Shown: positions 17,150-26,118, counted from the stretch's first letter. The stretch: 64,000 nucleotides of DNA from Clostridia bacterium (GCA_035628995.1 DASPIR010000026.1:123403-187402), one strand, 5' to 3'. Notes: generated by a model from the sequence alone, not told the origin. Program-made: numbers and translations.

Positions 17150-17998
17150 TTGAGCTGTATTCTAAGGATAAGAGAAATCTTTGAAGAATTGACACCGGCG
17201 GAAAAGAAGCTGGCAAGCTATGTCCTGGAGCATGGAGACCAGGTGGTGAGTCTTGCTGCTTCTGATTTTGCAGAGCTTTGTGAGACTAGCCCTGCCAGTG
17301 TTATTCGCTTTGTTAAAAAGCTGGGCTTTGAAGGGCTTCAGGATTTCAAGATGGACATAGTGAAAGGGCTGGCATTAAAGCTGAATAATCAGGAAAACGT
17401 ATATGAAGCTGTTACTATTCATGACTCTACGATGGAGATAGTTAATAAGATTGCAAGGGGAAATATTAAAGCTATTGAGGATACTATAGGAGTACTGGAT
17501 GAAGAATCTGTATCTGAGGCTATAAAGGCACTTATAGAAGCAAATCATATCAATATATACGGGGTAGGAGCCTCGGGACTGGTAGCACAGGATTTGCAAT
17601 ATAAGCTAATGAGAATAAGCAAATCAGTAAGTATGTACATGGACAGCCATACTCAGCTTTCCTCTTCAATACATATGAAAAAAGGGGATGTTGCAATAGG
17701 CATATCCCACAGCGGCAGGACGCTGGAGGTTTATAAGTCCTTGGAAAGGTCAAAGCAGAGGGGCGCGACGACAATTTCCATTACCAAATATGGAAGCTCT
17801 CCTATTAGCGAAATTGCCGATATCAAGCTGTACACTGCAAGTGTTGAAAAACATCTTAGGACGGGGGCTATTGCTTCAAGAATTGCACAGCTTACAGTGG
17901 TTGATATCATATTCATAGGTGTAGCAAGAAACAATTACAGCGATATTGCAAAGTTTATTCAAGATACCAGGGATATGGTAGAGGATTTGAAAATATAA
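17150..17998 (+). CDS. murR: RpiR-family regulator of the mur operon (MurR-like)
   Basis: The 282-residue protein has an N-terminal HTH_6 domain (about 1-78; SPASVIRFVKKLGFEGLQDF is the recognition region) and a C-terminal SIS sugar-phosphate-binding domain (about 110-250; GVGASGLVAQDLQYKL, GISHSGRTLEV). MurR proteins sense MurNAc-6P. The TTG at 17150 is the start, 8 bp after GGGAGG; a nearby GTG is out of frame. It is the last gene of the operon and probably binds the two palindromes at 13628-13675. Confidence 0.9.
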   Translation: MSCILRIREIFEELTPAEKKLASYVLEHGDQVVSLAASDFAELCETSPASVIRFVKKLGFEGLQDFKMDIVKGLALKLNNQENVYEAVTIHDSTMEIVNKIARGNIKAIEDTIGVLDEESVSEAIKALIEANHINIYGVGASGLVAQDLQYKLMRISKSVSMYMDSHTQLSSSIHMKKGDVAIGISHSGRTLEVYKSLERSKQRGATTISITKYGSSPISEIADIKLYTASVEKHLRTGAIASRIAQLTVVDIIFIGVARNNYSDIAKFIQDTRDMVEDLKI

Positions 17999-18007
17999 TC
18001 ATCAATA

Positions 18008-18052
18008 AATGACATAATAGTATTTCATATGTACTATTATGTCATTTTTTTT
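18008..18052 (+). terminator. Intrinsic terminator of the mur operon
   Basis: AATGACATAATAGTA pairs perfectly with TACTATTATGTCATT (15 bp) and is followed by eight T residues. Confidence 0.92.
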
Positions 18053-18208
18053 AATTTATAGGCAAAATACTCCAAATAACCTCAATATATTAAACTAGGT
18101 CTTTGTAGCTTTGAGTATTGATTATTTGCGACCTTTTGTATAAAATATAATAGACAAGCTGGTAAAAATATGTAGACATGGAATTATATTTGAAGATGGG
18201 GTGATGTT

Positions 18209-19258
18209 TTGGAGATTTTGTTAAAAGCCGTGAACAATCTGGGTTATACTGCATATTCCATAATATGTGCAATAGCAATCATATTTATGGTTTCCTTCTT
18301 TACCATGCTTCGGATAAGAGGAAAATACCGCAGGCTGCAGAAGGATCTCAAGGCGGCTGCTGTCAAAAAGGACGGCAAGTTCAAAAGTCAAGTGCTGAGT
18401 GCTATCGTAGAGGACTATCGGACGATTTCGATGGCCGCCAAAGGCCAAGTAAATACGCAGGCGATAGTGGAGAAAAACTTTAGCATCAGGCTAAAGGGGC
18501 TGGGGCTTGGAGAAAGGTTCGTGAAGAATTCAGTTTCACTAATGGTGGTGCTGGGTTTGTTAGGGACCTTCTACGGGTTGACACTGTCTGTGGGGAAGCT
18601 GGTTGAGCTTCTAAGCGCCAGTGGAAACAGCGAACTGCTTGTCGGTATGGACTCGATTATCACAGGACTTATTTCCTCTGTAAAGGGGATGGCGGTAGCC
18701 TTTTCAACAAGCCTGGCAGGGGTTGGAGGCTCTATTGTAATAACTGTTGTGGGAATTATATTCAATATAGAGGAAGCAAGACAGGGCCTTATGGTCCAGC
18801 TTGAGGATTATCTTGATAATGTAGTAGAGCAGGAGCTTCTCCAATACAAGGAATCTGAGCTGAGCAGGATAAGTATGGCAATAATAACCTCTTTTGATGG
18901 CTTCAGCGGAAGGGTGGAGGATGTGCTTCGAGGTACGGTGGTGGATTTTTCGGACAAGCTTGCAAAGGCAAGCGAAAACATAGAGAGATCCTCCAAATGT
19001 CTGGAAGGAACAATTATGAAATTTGAAGATGCTCTTGCTGTATTCAATAACAACACAAGAGATTTTGGCGAGTTTAACTATAATCTGAGAGGAAATATTG
19101 AGAGAATGGACGTAGGCTTCTTGAACCTTAGGGAGTGCCTTGTAGAGACTGCCAGGATAATAAGCTCCAATCAAAGGGTCATGAGCAGTTTTTCGGATAC
19201 AGTGCAGCAAGCGGCAGCAGCTTATAGCAATGAAAAGGGTATTGGAGCTGGGAGGTAG
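18209..19258 (+). CDS. MotA/TolQ/ExbB-type proton channel subunit, ZorA-like
   Basis: The 349-residue protein has one N-terminal membrane segment (about 14-36), a basic cytoplasmic loop, and two more segments with the channel signatures VVLGLLGTFYGLTLSVGKL (about 112-130) and MAVAFSTSLAGVGGSIVITV (about 160-180). A long helical tail follows (about 200-349). This layout matches stator A subunits such as MotA, TolQ and ZorA; the tail recalls ZorA, but is shorter. GATGGGGTG lies upstream of the TTG start. The partner gene follows after 3 bp. Function in this organism is unknown: it could energise a surface process or a defence machine. Confidence 0.8.
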   Translation: MEILLKAVNNLGYTAYSIICAIAIIFMVSFFTMLRIRGKYRRLQKDLKAAAVKKDGKFKSQVLSAIVEDYRTISMAAKGQVNTQAIVEKNFSIRLKGLGLGERFVKNSVSLMVVLGLLGTFYGLTLSVGKLVELLSASGNSELLVGMDSIITGLISSVKGMAVAFSTSLAGVGGSIVITVVGIIFNIEEARQGLMVQLEDYLDNVVEQELLQYKESELSRISMAIITSFDGFSGRVEDVLRGTVVDFSDKLAKASENIERSSKCLEGTIMKFEDALAVFNNNTRDFGEFNYNLRGNIERMDVGFLNLRECLVETARIISSNQRVMSSFSDTVQQAAAAYSNEKGIGAGR

Positions 19259-19261
19259 CCT

Positions 19262-20164
19262 ATGAAAGGGAGAAGGAGATATTTTGGGGAAGGAGCAGAA
19301 GCTCAGGACTTCTGGCCTTCTTTTACAGATGTAATGTCTACATTGGCTTTGATACTGTTCTTCCTGATGCTTCTGGCATACGTTCAAAATATAATATATG
19401 GCAATAACCTGGAGCATGCAAAGCAGCAGCTGGAGATAGCAAGAGCAGATATAAGCAGTTCGGAAAGAGAGCTTAAGCTTATCAGGATGGAGATAGATAA
19501 GACCGCGGCAGCACTGACATTATCCGAGCAGGAGGTTCTGAACCAGAAGACAATTATTGCAATGAGCAATGAAGAGCTTGAAAGCCTTAGGGTCAGGCTT
19601 CAAAGCATTGCTTTTCTCAGGCTGGACATATTGGAGAAGGTAAAAGATTCTGTAGAAGAAGAACTGGGGAAGTACAATGAAAAAGGGCAGCAGCTTGTAT
19701 CTATTGGAGATAATGCAAATATAATAATCAATGAGAGCATGGTTTTTGCTTATAATTCGTATGAGCTGAAGCCGGAAGCTAAGGAGCTGCTGATGCAGCT
19801 GTCCAAAGCCTTTGAAAGGGTGCTGGAAAACACTGAAGTAAGGGAAAGCATAGATGCCATAAGCATTGATGGACACGCGGACAGCTTGGGGAATGCGGAT
19901 TATAACAGGGAATTATCTACAAGAAGGGCTACAGAAGTAGTGAACTTCATGTTCAGTGTAAATCCCAACCTGGAGAACAAGTATGGGGAATACTTCGCAG
20001 CCAATGGATTTTCTGAATTCCGCCCCATAAGCACAGGCAGCGATGAGAAAAGCAGAGCGCTTAATAGGCGCATAGAGATTTCAATCATTGTTAAGGACTC
20101 GAATATACAAAAGGTAATTGAGAAGTATCTCAATGAAACCAAGGGAATGCTCGAAAGCAGATAA
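19262..20164 (+). CDS. MotB/OmpA-type stator partner, ZorB-like
   Basis: This 300-residue protein has one membrane segment near the N-terminus, WPSFTDVMSTLALILFFLML, with Asp23 in the place of the proton-binding Asp of MotB/ZorB. A coiled-coil linker (about 45-150) follows, then an OmpA-like peptidoglycan-binding domain (about 155-290) with SIDGHADSLGNADYN and LSTRRATEVVNFM. GGGAGG of the upstream stop region serves as its ribosome site, so the pair is coupled. With the upstream gene it should form a proton-driven membrane stator anchored to the wall. No ZorC, ZorD or ZorE candidate is adjacent. Confidence 0.82.
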   Translation: MKGRRRYFGEGAEAQDFWPSFTDVMSTLALILFFLMLLAYVQNIIYGNNLEHAKQQLEIARADISSSERELKLIRMEIDKTAAALTLSEQEVLNQKTIIAMSNEELESLRVRLQSIAFLRLDILEKVKDSVEEELGKYNEKGQQLVSIGDNANIIINESMVFAYNSYELKPEAKELLMQLSKAFERVLENTEVRESIDAISIDGHADSLGNADYNRELSTRRATEVVNFMFSVNPNLENKYGEYFAANGFSEFRPISTGSDEKSRALNRRIEISIIVKDSNIQKVIEKYLNETKGMLESR

Positions 20165-20197
20165 AATAGAAAACGGCTTAAGCCGTTTTCTATTTTT
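20163..20197. terminator. Bidirectional terminator
   Basis: AAAACGGCTTAAGCCGTTTT is a perfect palindrome extended by ATAG/CTAT and flanked by A and T runs. It can serve both the stator pair and the converging aroKB gene. Confidence 0.9.
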
Positions 20198-20257
20198 ATG
20201 AGTATTACATTTTTTCTGCACTAAACCATTTTACTGTACCTGTCTTCATTAATACCC

Positions 20258-21853
20258 TCATATACTGCTGCTGAGATGCTTCAGCGCATTTCTTACGTAA
20301 TCGGCGGGAATATTATCATATATTTCTGCCGAGCCTAAAGCTTTCGGGAGCACAAATCTAATGCGTCCTTTTTCTACCTTTTTATCGTTATTCATCAAAT
20401 AGAGGACTTTATCAATATCCATGCCGGGGAAGCAAGTCGGAAGTCCGGCTTTTGCAAGAAGCTCACTCTGCCTGGTCCGGTGATCTTCCTTCATTAAGCC
20501 CATGCTGACAGCAATATATGCAGCACCTTCCATTCCCAGAGAGACTGCCTCGCCATGACGGAATTCAGTATATTCCGTTGCAGCTTCGATGGCATGACCT
20601 ATGGTATGGCCATAGTTCAAGAGCATTCTGATCCCAGTATCCTTTTCGTCCAACTGTACGACTGAAGCTTTTGTTTTGCAGCAGTTTTGGATTATATGAG
20701 ACAAGAACTTCGAATCCAACTTCAGAATATCAGCAATATTGTTCTCAAGGTATTCAAAAAACTCATAGTCACCAATGACTCCGTATTTTATCACCTCTGC
20801 CAGACCGCTCCTAAGCTCTCTGGGGGAGAGGGTGACGAGGGTGGAGGTATCTGCGATAACCATCCTGGGCTGATAAAAGCTGCCAATTAGGTTTTTGCTT
20901 TCCCTGTGGTTTATAGCAGTCTTGCCGCCTATGCTGCTGTCTGTCTGAGAGAGCAAGGTGGTAGGGATTTGGATGTATGGTATGCCCCTCATATAGGTAG
21001 CAGCTGCAAAGCCCGTCATATCTCCGATTACTCCGCCTCCAAACCCAATCATAAGACTGTCTCTGGTAAGCTTCATCTCAACAGCTTTGTCATATATCTT
21101 TGCAAGGCTGTCTATATTCTTGTATTCTTCTCCGTCAGGGATAAGGCACCAGTCCAAAGTGTAATAGGCTTCAAGGGCTGCCTGAAGCTTGCTGCCCCAA
21201 AGCTCATATATAGTCGGGTTTGAGACTATCAATACCTTTCCCGCGGGATAAAAAGTACCTATGTATTTATGAAGGTCTTCGATCAAGTGGCTGCCGGAAA
21301 CAACCTCACATGAAGCATTGTCAAATTCCATTGAGAAGCTTGAACCTTGCTTTTCTGAGCTTACGAAGGCTTTTATCCTTACAGCAGCATCTTCAGGGCT
21401 CATATAAGACGTATCAATGGATAAATCCCCATTATATAAACCCTTCCGATTATCCAAAATTCTATTGATTGCCTGGCAAGGATCCTCTACATCCAATAGA
21501 GGACGTTTGCCGGTCTTCCCGACTCTCTCAAGTATTACTTCAGGCTTTGCTTTAAGGCAGATGATTTTGCCGTTTCTTCTGAGCGCCTCCATATTCAGAG
21601 GAGAAAGCACCACGCCTCCGCCTGTTGATATGACACACTTGCAGCGATTTGACACATCTGATATGACTTGGCTCTCCAACTCTCTGAAGTAGCTCTCTCC
21701 ATGCTGGCTGAATATTTCCTTTATTTGCTGCCCTTCTTTTTTCTCGATTTCAGTATCAACGTCAATAAACTCATAGCCCAAAAGTTGGGCCAGAACTCGT
21801 CCGATTGTACTCTTCCCGGTGCCCATGAAGCCTATTAAAACAATATTACTCAT
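20258..21853 (-). CDS. aroKB: Fused shikimate kinase / 3-dehydroquinate synthase
   Basis: This 531-residue protein joins two enzymes of the shikimate pathway. Residues 1-165 are shikimate kinase (P-loop GFMGTGKST, DVDTEIEKKEG, STGGGVV). Residues 180-520 are dehydroquinate synthase (DGEEYKNID, GFGGGVIGDMTGF, PTTLLSQTDSSIGGKTAIN, NYGHTIGHAIE with metal His). The kinase and synthase catalyse non-consecutive steps, so channelling is not the obvious benefit. Such fusions are known in a few lineages such as Thermotoga. No stop or frameshift is seen in the linker. GAGGTGAT precedes the ATG. It is a single-gene unit. Confidence 0.93.
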   Translation of the reverse strand: MSNIVLIGFMGTGKSTIGRVLAQLLGYEFIDVDTEIEKKEGQQIKEIFSQHGESYFRELESQVISDVSNRCKCVISTGGGVVLSPLNMEALRRNGKIICLKAKPEVILERVGKTGKRPLLDVEDPCQAINRILDNRKGLYNGDLSIDTSYMSPEDAAVRIKAFVSSEKQGSSFSMEFDNASCEVVSGSHLIEDLHKYIGTFYPAGKVLIVSNPTIYELWGSKLQAALEAYYTLDWCLIPDGEEYKNIDSLAKIYDKAVEMKLTRDSLMIGFGGGVIGDMTGFAAATYMRGIPYIQIPTTLLSQTDSSIGGKTAINHRESKNLIGSFYQPRMVIADTSTLVTLSPRELRSGLAEVIKYGVIGDYEFFEYLENNIADILKLDSKFLSHIIQNCCKTKASVVQLDEKDTGIRMLLNYGHTIGHAIEAATEYTEFRHGEAVSLGMEGAAYIAVSMGLMKEDHRTRQSELLAKAGLPTCFPGMDIDKVLYLMNNDKKVEKGRIRFVLPKALGSAEIYDNIPADYVRNALKHLSSSI

Positions 21854-21923
21854 ATCATCACCTCGGTAATTCGTGTTTTTTGTATTATATCACATAATAT
21901 GGCAGAAAGGTGTGTTTCTCTAA

Positions 21924-21967
21924 GAGATAATGAAAAAAGCTGCTTACGCAGCCTTTTTCATTATCTC
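21924..21967 (-). terminator. Intrinsic terminator of the cyclophilin gene
   Basis: Read on the minus strand, GGCTGC-GTAA-GCAGC is followed by TTTTTT, nested in a longer GAGATAATGAAAAA palindrome that overlaps the last codons of the gene. Confidence 0.85.
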
Positions 21968-22491
21968 TCGCCGAGCTTTTCAGGTTCACCATAATCTACT
22001 CCATCAGTATCAACAGTAACCTTTTTCATCCTCTGATCCTCAAGGGGTTTGTCGGAGTGGTTCCTTTTCACTGCTACTATTTTATCAGCAGTCTCGATAC
22101 CTTCTGTGACCTTGCCAAAAGCAGCATACTGGCCATCCAGATGTGGTGAATTGGCTACCATTATAAAAAACTGCGAGCCCGCTGAATCGGGTGATGACGA
22201 CCTAGCCATTGATATTACGCCCTTCTCATGCTTGAGATTATTTGCAAAACCATTAGACTTAAACTCGCCTTTTATGCCGTAGCCAGGACCGCCCGTACCT
22301 TGACCCTGAGGATCTCCTCCCTGTATCATAAAACCGGGAATAACCCTGTGGAATATTACTCCATCATAAAAACCTTTGTTTGCAAGAGATATAAAGTTCT
22401 TTACGGTATTGGGAGCGATATCCGGGTAAAGCTCCATCTTCATTACATCTCCATTTTCCATTTCTATAGTTGCCAAGGGGTTGCTGCTCAT
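21961..22491 (-). CDS. ppiB: Cyclophilin-type peptidyl-prolyl isomerase
   Basis: The 176-residue cytoplasmic protein catalyses cis-trans isomerisation of prolyl bonds. Cyclophilin motifs are FHRVIPGFMIQGGDPQGQGT (catalytic Arg, near residue 48), SMARSSSPDSAGSQFFI near 95 and LDGQYAAFGKVTEG near 118. No signal peptide is present. A GAAAGGATG ribosome site precedes the ATG. It has a separate terminator and lies between aroKB and resA. Confidence 0.95.
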   Translation of the reverse strand: MSSNPLATIEMENGDVMKMELYPDIAPNTVKNFISLANKGFYDGVIFHRVIPGFMIQGGDPQGQGTGGPGYGIKGEFKSNGFANNLKHEKGVISMARSSSPDSAGSQFFIMVANSPHLDGQYAAFGKVTEGIETADKIVAVKRNHSDKPLEDQRMKKVTVDTDGVDYGEPEKLGER

Positions 22492-22537
22492 GTCAAATCA
22501 TCCTTTCTGTATGTACTCAATAGTTATTATAACAGAT

Positions 22538-23134
22538 TTACTTAAGTTTATTAACATATTCCTTCATTGATTCAAGAGGCAGCGGCCCCACTATACTATC
22601 ATCAAGGAAGCCATTAGTGTCTATGAAATATGTTGTGGGTATATTTGATACTTGATATAATTGAGAAACCTCTCCCTTGACATCCAACAATATTGGGAAA
22701 TTGTATTTATTCTTTGCTATGAAGTCCTGTACGGTTTTTTTATCTTCCGCAATATTGACTGCCAGTATTACAAGGTCGCTGTCCTTGGTTTCCTGATAAA
22801 GCTTTTCAATATCAGGCATTTCTGCTTTGCAGGGAGGGCACCAGGTAGCCCAGAAATTAAGGTAGACCTTTTTGCCTTTGAGTTGACTCAGTGTTATCTT
22901 ATTGCCATTTAAGTCCTCCAGTGTAAAATCGTAGTCTGCCATCAGATTGATTTCTTCCTTGGACTGCGGACCTTCTGATTGGCTGCTGTCAGCAGGGGTG
23001 GGGCTTGGAGCCGGAACTGCCTGCTGGGGAGGGGCTTTTCCAATGCTGGATTTGGCATTGTAGTTATTGGTGGTATAAACAGCTACAATCACAAGGATGA
23101 TAGCTGCTGTCCATATGATAATGCTTTTTTTCAT
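22538..23134 (-). CDS. resA: Membrane-anchored thioredoxin-like protein, ResA/TlpA type
   Basis: The 198-residue protein has one N-terminal membrane anchor (about 4-22), a Pro/Ser-rich linker (31-58) and an extracytoplasmic thioredoxin domain (about 65-198). The redox pair is Cys99 and Cys102 in FWATWCPPCKAEMP, with the cis-Pro loop SNIPTTYFID. It probably reduces disulfides outside the membrane using electrons from the CcdA protein encoded just upstream. No cytochrome c maturation genes are near, so the client is unknown; spore or surface proteins are possible. Confidence 0.9.
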   Translation of the reverse strand: MKKSIIIWTAAIILVIVAVYTTNNYNAKSSIGKAPPQQAVPAPSPTPADSSQSEGPQSKEEINLMADYDFTLEDLNGNKITLSQLKGKKVYLNFWATWCPPCKAEMPDIEKLYQETKDSDLVILAVNIAEDKKTVQDFIAKNKYNFPILLDVKGEVSQLYQVSNIPTTYFIDTNGFLDDSIVGPLPLESMKEYVNKLK

Positions 23135-23166
23135 AGCTTGCGCTCCTATCTATTCGAAATTTTAAT

Positions 23167-23880
23167 CTATAAGTTAATGAAACTAAAATATCGGCTTAAT
23201 ACTGAAACCTTATTGGTAAATATGATAATGCCCATAATAATAAGCAGAATTCCACTAGCTATGGAAATGGTATTCAGGTGCCTGGATATTTTTTTGAAGT
23301 ATCCGCTGAAGCTCCCAATTGCATAGGCAGTAAGTACAAACGGTATCGCCAGACCTAAAGAATATGCGGTTAACAGTATTATTCCCATGCTTATTGTCTC
23401 CATGCTGCCTGCATATATGAGTATTGATGCCAGGATTGGGCCTACGCAGGGAGTCCAGCCTGCCGCAAATGCTACGCCTACGAATACAGAGCTTATGTTT
23501 TTACTCAGCTTTTCGAAGGGAACGAGTCTCTTTTCGTAGTATAAGGTCTTTATCTTGAAAATCCCGGTAATGTGTATGCCAAATAGTACTATGAGAGCAC
23601 CGCCGATTTTTCTGAATACATCCATGTTGCCTTTTAAAAGCTTCCCTATAGAGGTTATTGAGGCACCCATTGCTATGAACACCAGGGAAAAACCCAGAAC
23701 AAACCCCAAGGACTTATATAGTGTATGCAGCCTAGCCTTGCCTGAACTTAGCTCAGCCACGGTAGAGCCTGTCAAATAGGTTATATATGCAGGTACCAGA
23801 GGCAGCACACAGGGGGAAAGAAAAGAAAGCAGACCTGCTGAAAATGCCAGCAACAACGACGTGTTATTCAAGTATCTCAC
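23167..23880 (-). CDS. ccdA: CcdA/DsbD-type thiol electron carrier
   Basis: This 237-residue membrane protein has six hydrophobic segments and moves reducing power from cytoplasmic thioredoxin across the membrane. The essential cysteines are Cys24 in LSPCVLPLVPAY and Cys145 in WTPCVGPILA, near the first and fourth segments. It is the first gene of the ccdA-resA unit; the genes are 32 bp apart. A CsoR/CstR-like operator candidate lies 33 bp upstream, which suggests thiol or metal control. Confidence 0.93.
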   Translation of the reverse strand: MRYLNNTSLLLAFSAGLLSFLSPCVLPLVPAYITYLTGSTVAELSSGKARLHTLYKSLGFVLGFSLVFIAMGASITSIGKLLKGNMDVFRKIGGALIVLFGIHITGIFKIKTLYYEKRLVPFEKLSKNISSVFVGVAFAAGWTPCVGPILASILIYAGSMETISMGIILLTAYSLGLAIPFVLTAYAIGSFSGYFKKISRHLNTISIASGILLIIMGIIIFTNKVSVLSRYFSFINL

Positions 23881-23912
23881 CTGCCTTAATTAAATTCTGT
23901 TAGGTTAATATG

Positions 23913-23927
23913 TACCCCCCACCGGTA
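23913..23927. promoter_or_regulatory. TACC-N7-GGTA operator candidate upstream of ccdA
   Basis: TACCCCCCACCGGTA lies between the ccdA start and a minus-strand TATAAT (23945-23940). The same TACC-N7-GGTA pattern occurs at 29769-29783 at the promoter of the CoA-disulfide reductase gene. The C-rich core resembles sites of the CsoR/CstR copper or persulfide sensors. Confidence 0.5.
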
Positions 23928-24003
23928 TACACTCATAATATTATATCACGAATGTGAAGGTTTTATGAAGAGTTGGAAAAATATTGTTTTGTTGTAAAAA
24001 AGC

Positions 24004-24032
24004 TTGACATTAAAAAGTATATGCAGTACTAT
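24004..24032 (+). promoter_or_regulatory. SigmaA promoter of the threonine operon
   Basis: TTGACA (24004-24009) and TACTAT (24027-24032) are spaced by 17 bp, about 57 bp before the first T-box. Confidence 0.8.
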
Positions 24033-24088
24033 GAATAAAACATATAAACAGATTTTAAGTAATGGGTAACAAATTAAAAGATATAAAC

Positions 24089-24335
24089 GATGATCAGGAC
24101 GAGTAAATCCGATTCGGTCAGTAGAGATGGGGGGTCACCGGCTGAAAGCTTCCCTTGGCATGAAGGATTGAAAACCACCTGGGAGTTTGCTTCTGAAAGC
24201 TGATCTTATATAGAGCAGGCTAGTAGGAATCGACGTTCGCCGCGTTAAGGCTTTGAGTGGGTTTTATATGCCAGTTTGGGTGGAACCGCGGGAGAAATAT
24301 GCTCTCGTCCCTTTTAGGGACGGGAGCTTTTTGTA
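24089..24335 (+). promoter_or_regulatory. T-box leader 1 (tRNA-Thr)
   Basis: The leader has the GACGAGTA start of stem I, a specifier ACC (threonine) at 24174-24176 in the GAAAACCA context, the T-box bulge TGGAACCGCG at 24281-24290 and a terminator at 24302-24332 (CTCTCGTCCC/GGGACGGGAG then T run). Uncharged tRNA-Thr should favour the antiterminator and allow reading into the second T-box. Confidence 0.95.
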
Positions 24336-24360
24336 TTTAAAAGAATATTTAGTATAAAAT

Positions 24361-24606
24361 GATGATCAGGACGAGTAAATCCGATTCGGTCAACAGAGAT
24401 GGGAAGTCACCGGCTGAAAGCTTCCCTTGGCATGAAGGATTGAAAACCACCTGGGAGTTTGCTTCTGAAAGCTGATCTTATATAGAGCAGGCTAGTAGGA
24501 ATCAACGTTCGCCGCGTTAAGGCTTTGAGTGGGTTTTATAAGCCAGCTTGGGTGGAACCGCGGGAGAAATATGCTCTCGTCCCTTTTAGGGACGGGAGTT
24601 TTTTGC
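24361..24606 (+). promoter_or_regulatory. T-box leader 2 (tRNA-Thr), tandem copy
   Basis: This is a near-exact copy of the first leader, offset by 272 bp, with fewer than ten base differences, most of them transitions. Specifier ACC is at 24446-24448, T-box bulge TGGAACCGCG at 24553-24562 and terminator at 24574-24604. It ends directly before the thrC ribosome site. Both copies keep every element needed for function. Confidence 0.95.
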
Positions 24607-24627
24607 ATTTAAAAAGGAGGTATTATT

Positions 24628-26109
24628 ATGATTTACAGAAGCACCAGAGGGAGTGAAGAGACAGTTTCAGCAAGTGAAGCGATATTGAAGGGGATAGCTG
24701 TTGACGGGGGGCTGTATGTACCGGAGCAGCTTCCGAGTATAGATGATCCGCTACATGTTTTGGCAGAAATGAGCTATAAGCAGCTGGCTTGCCTGATTAT
24801 GGGGAAATACCTTACGGATTTTGAACCTGAAGAGCTTCAAGTATGTGCTGACAGAGCATATGGATGCAAGTTTGACACTCCGCATGTGGCACCATTGGTA
24901 GAAAAAGCCGGGGTGCATTTTCTGGAGCTGCACCATGGACCTACACTTGCTTTCAAGGATCTGGCACTTACCATCCTTCCGCATTTGATGAAGGCAGCAT
25001 TGGAAAAGCATAACCCGGGAAAGGAGGTAGTAATTCTTACAGCTACCTCAGGGGATACAGGCAAGGCTGCACTTGAGGGCTTTGCAAATGTGGAGGGTAC
25101 AAAGGTAATAGTATTTTTCCCGGAAGATGGTGTAAGTGATATTCAAAAACTACAGATGCTGACCCAAGAGGGTAGTAATACTTTCGTTGCAGGCATTGAC
25201 GGGAATTTTGACGATGCGCAAAGCGGGGTAAAGGAAATATTAAACGACCGTATGTTTAAAGAAAGACTCGGCAGCAGTAATTATATGCTTTCCTCAGCAA
25301 ACTCCATTAATATGGGTAGGTTGATTCCTCAGATAGTATATTATTTCTATGCTTATCTGACCCTTGTCAGGGAAAGAAAAATCAAGGCGGGTGAAGCAGT
25401 TAATACAGTTGTTCCTACAGGTAACTTTGGGAATATCCTTGCGGCCTATTATGCCAGGAAAATGGGTCTGCCGTTAAATAAGCTTATATGTGCTTCTAAT
25501 GAAAACAATGTACTCTACCACTTTCTGCAAAGCGGTATTTATGATAGCAGGCGGGAGCTTAAGCTAACCAGCTCTCCATCTATGGACATACTTATATCCA
25601 GTAATCTGGAAAGGTTATTGTACGAGATAAGTGGAAGGGACAGTAGTATGATCAATATGCTTATGTCTAAGTTGGTTTCGGAAAGAAAATATGAGATTAC
25701 AGAAGATATGAAGAAGGGGCTGGCGGAGTTTTATGGAGGTTATGCATCAGAATTAGAAACCTCAGACAGCATAAGAAGAGTTTTCGAGACTTCGGGCTAT
25801 GTTATGGATACTCATACTGCTGTTGCCTATGCAGTGTATGAAGGGTATAAAAGGCAGACAAACGATAAGTCACAGGCTATTATAGTATCCACTGCAAGTC
25901 CCTTTAAGTTCGGCAGGACTGTGGGCAAAGCATTGGGCATCAATACTGACAAGCTTGATGATTTCAGTGTGATAAAGCGGCTTTCTGCATCGGCGCAAAT
26001 AACTATACCAAAAGCAATTAAAGAACTGGAAACTAAAAGAATAATACATGGCACCCTTTGCAGAAAGCATGAGATGAAGCTTGCCATACAAAATTTTTTA
26101 AAGGTGTAG
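24628..26109 (+). CDS. thrC: Threonine synthase
   Basis: ThrC converts O-phosphohomoserine to threonine with pyridoxal phosphate. The 493-residue protein is of the longer, yeast/E. coli-like type, beginning MIYRSTRG. The cofactor lysine is Lys110 in HGPTLAFKDLAL, the phosphate-binding loop is TATSGDTGKAALEGF, and VPTGNFGNILAAYYARKMG is the PLP-ring contact region. AAAAAGGAGG precedes the ATG. It is the first gene after two threonine T-boxes, so it is induced when tRNA-Thr is uncharged. Confidence 0.95.
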   Translation: MIYRSTRGSEETVSASEAILKGIAVDGGLYVPEQLPSIDDPLHVLAEMSYKQLACLIMGKYLTDFEPEELQVCADRAYGCKFDTPHVAPLVEKAGVHFLELHHGPTLAFKDLALTILPHLMKAALEKHNPGKEVVILTATSGDTGKAALEGFANVEGTKVIVFFPEDGVSDIQKLQMLTQEGSNTFVAGIDGNFDDAQSGVKEILNDRMFKERLGSSNYMLSSANSINMGRLIPQIVYYFYAYLTLVRERKIKAGEAVNTVVPTGNFGNILAAYYARKMGLPLNKLICASNENNVLYHFLQSGIYDSRRELKLTSSPSMDILISSNLERLLYEISGRDSSMINMLMSKLVSERKYEITEDMKKGLAEFYGGYASELETSDSIRRVFETSGYVMDTHTAVAYAVYEGYKRQTNDKSQAIIVSTASPFKFGRTVGKALGINTDKLDDFSVIKRLSASAQITIPKAIKELETKRIIHGTLCRKHEMKLAIQNFLKV

Positions 26110-26118
26110 GTGATATAT

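Noticed and set aside
18209..20164. Complete Zorya defence system
   Set aside because: Only A- and B-like genes are present; flanking genes are mur regulation and aroKB, with no ZorC, ZorD or ZorE.
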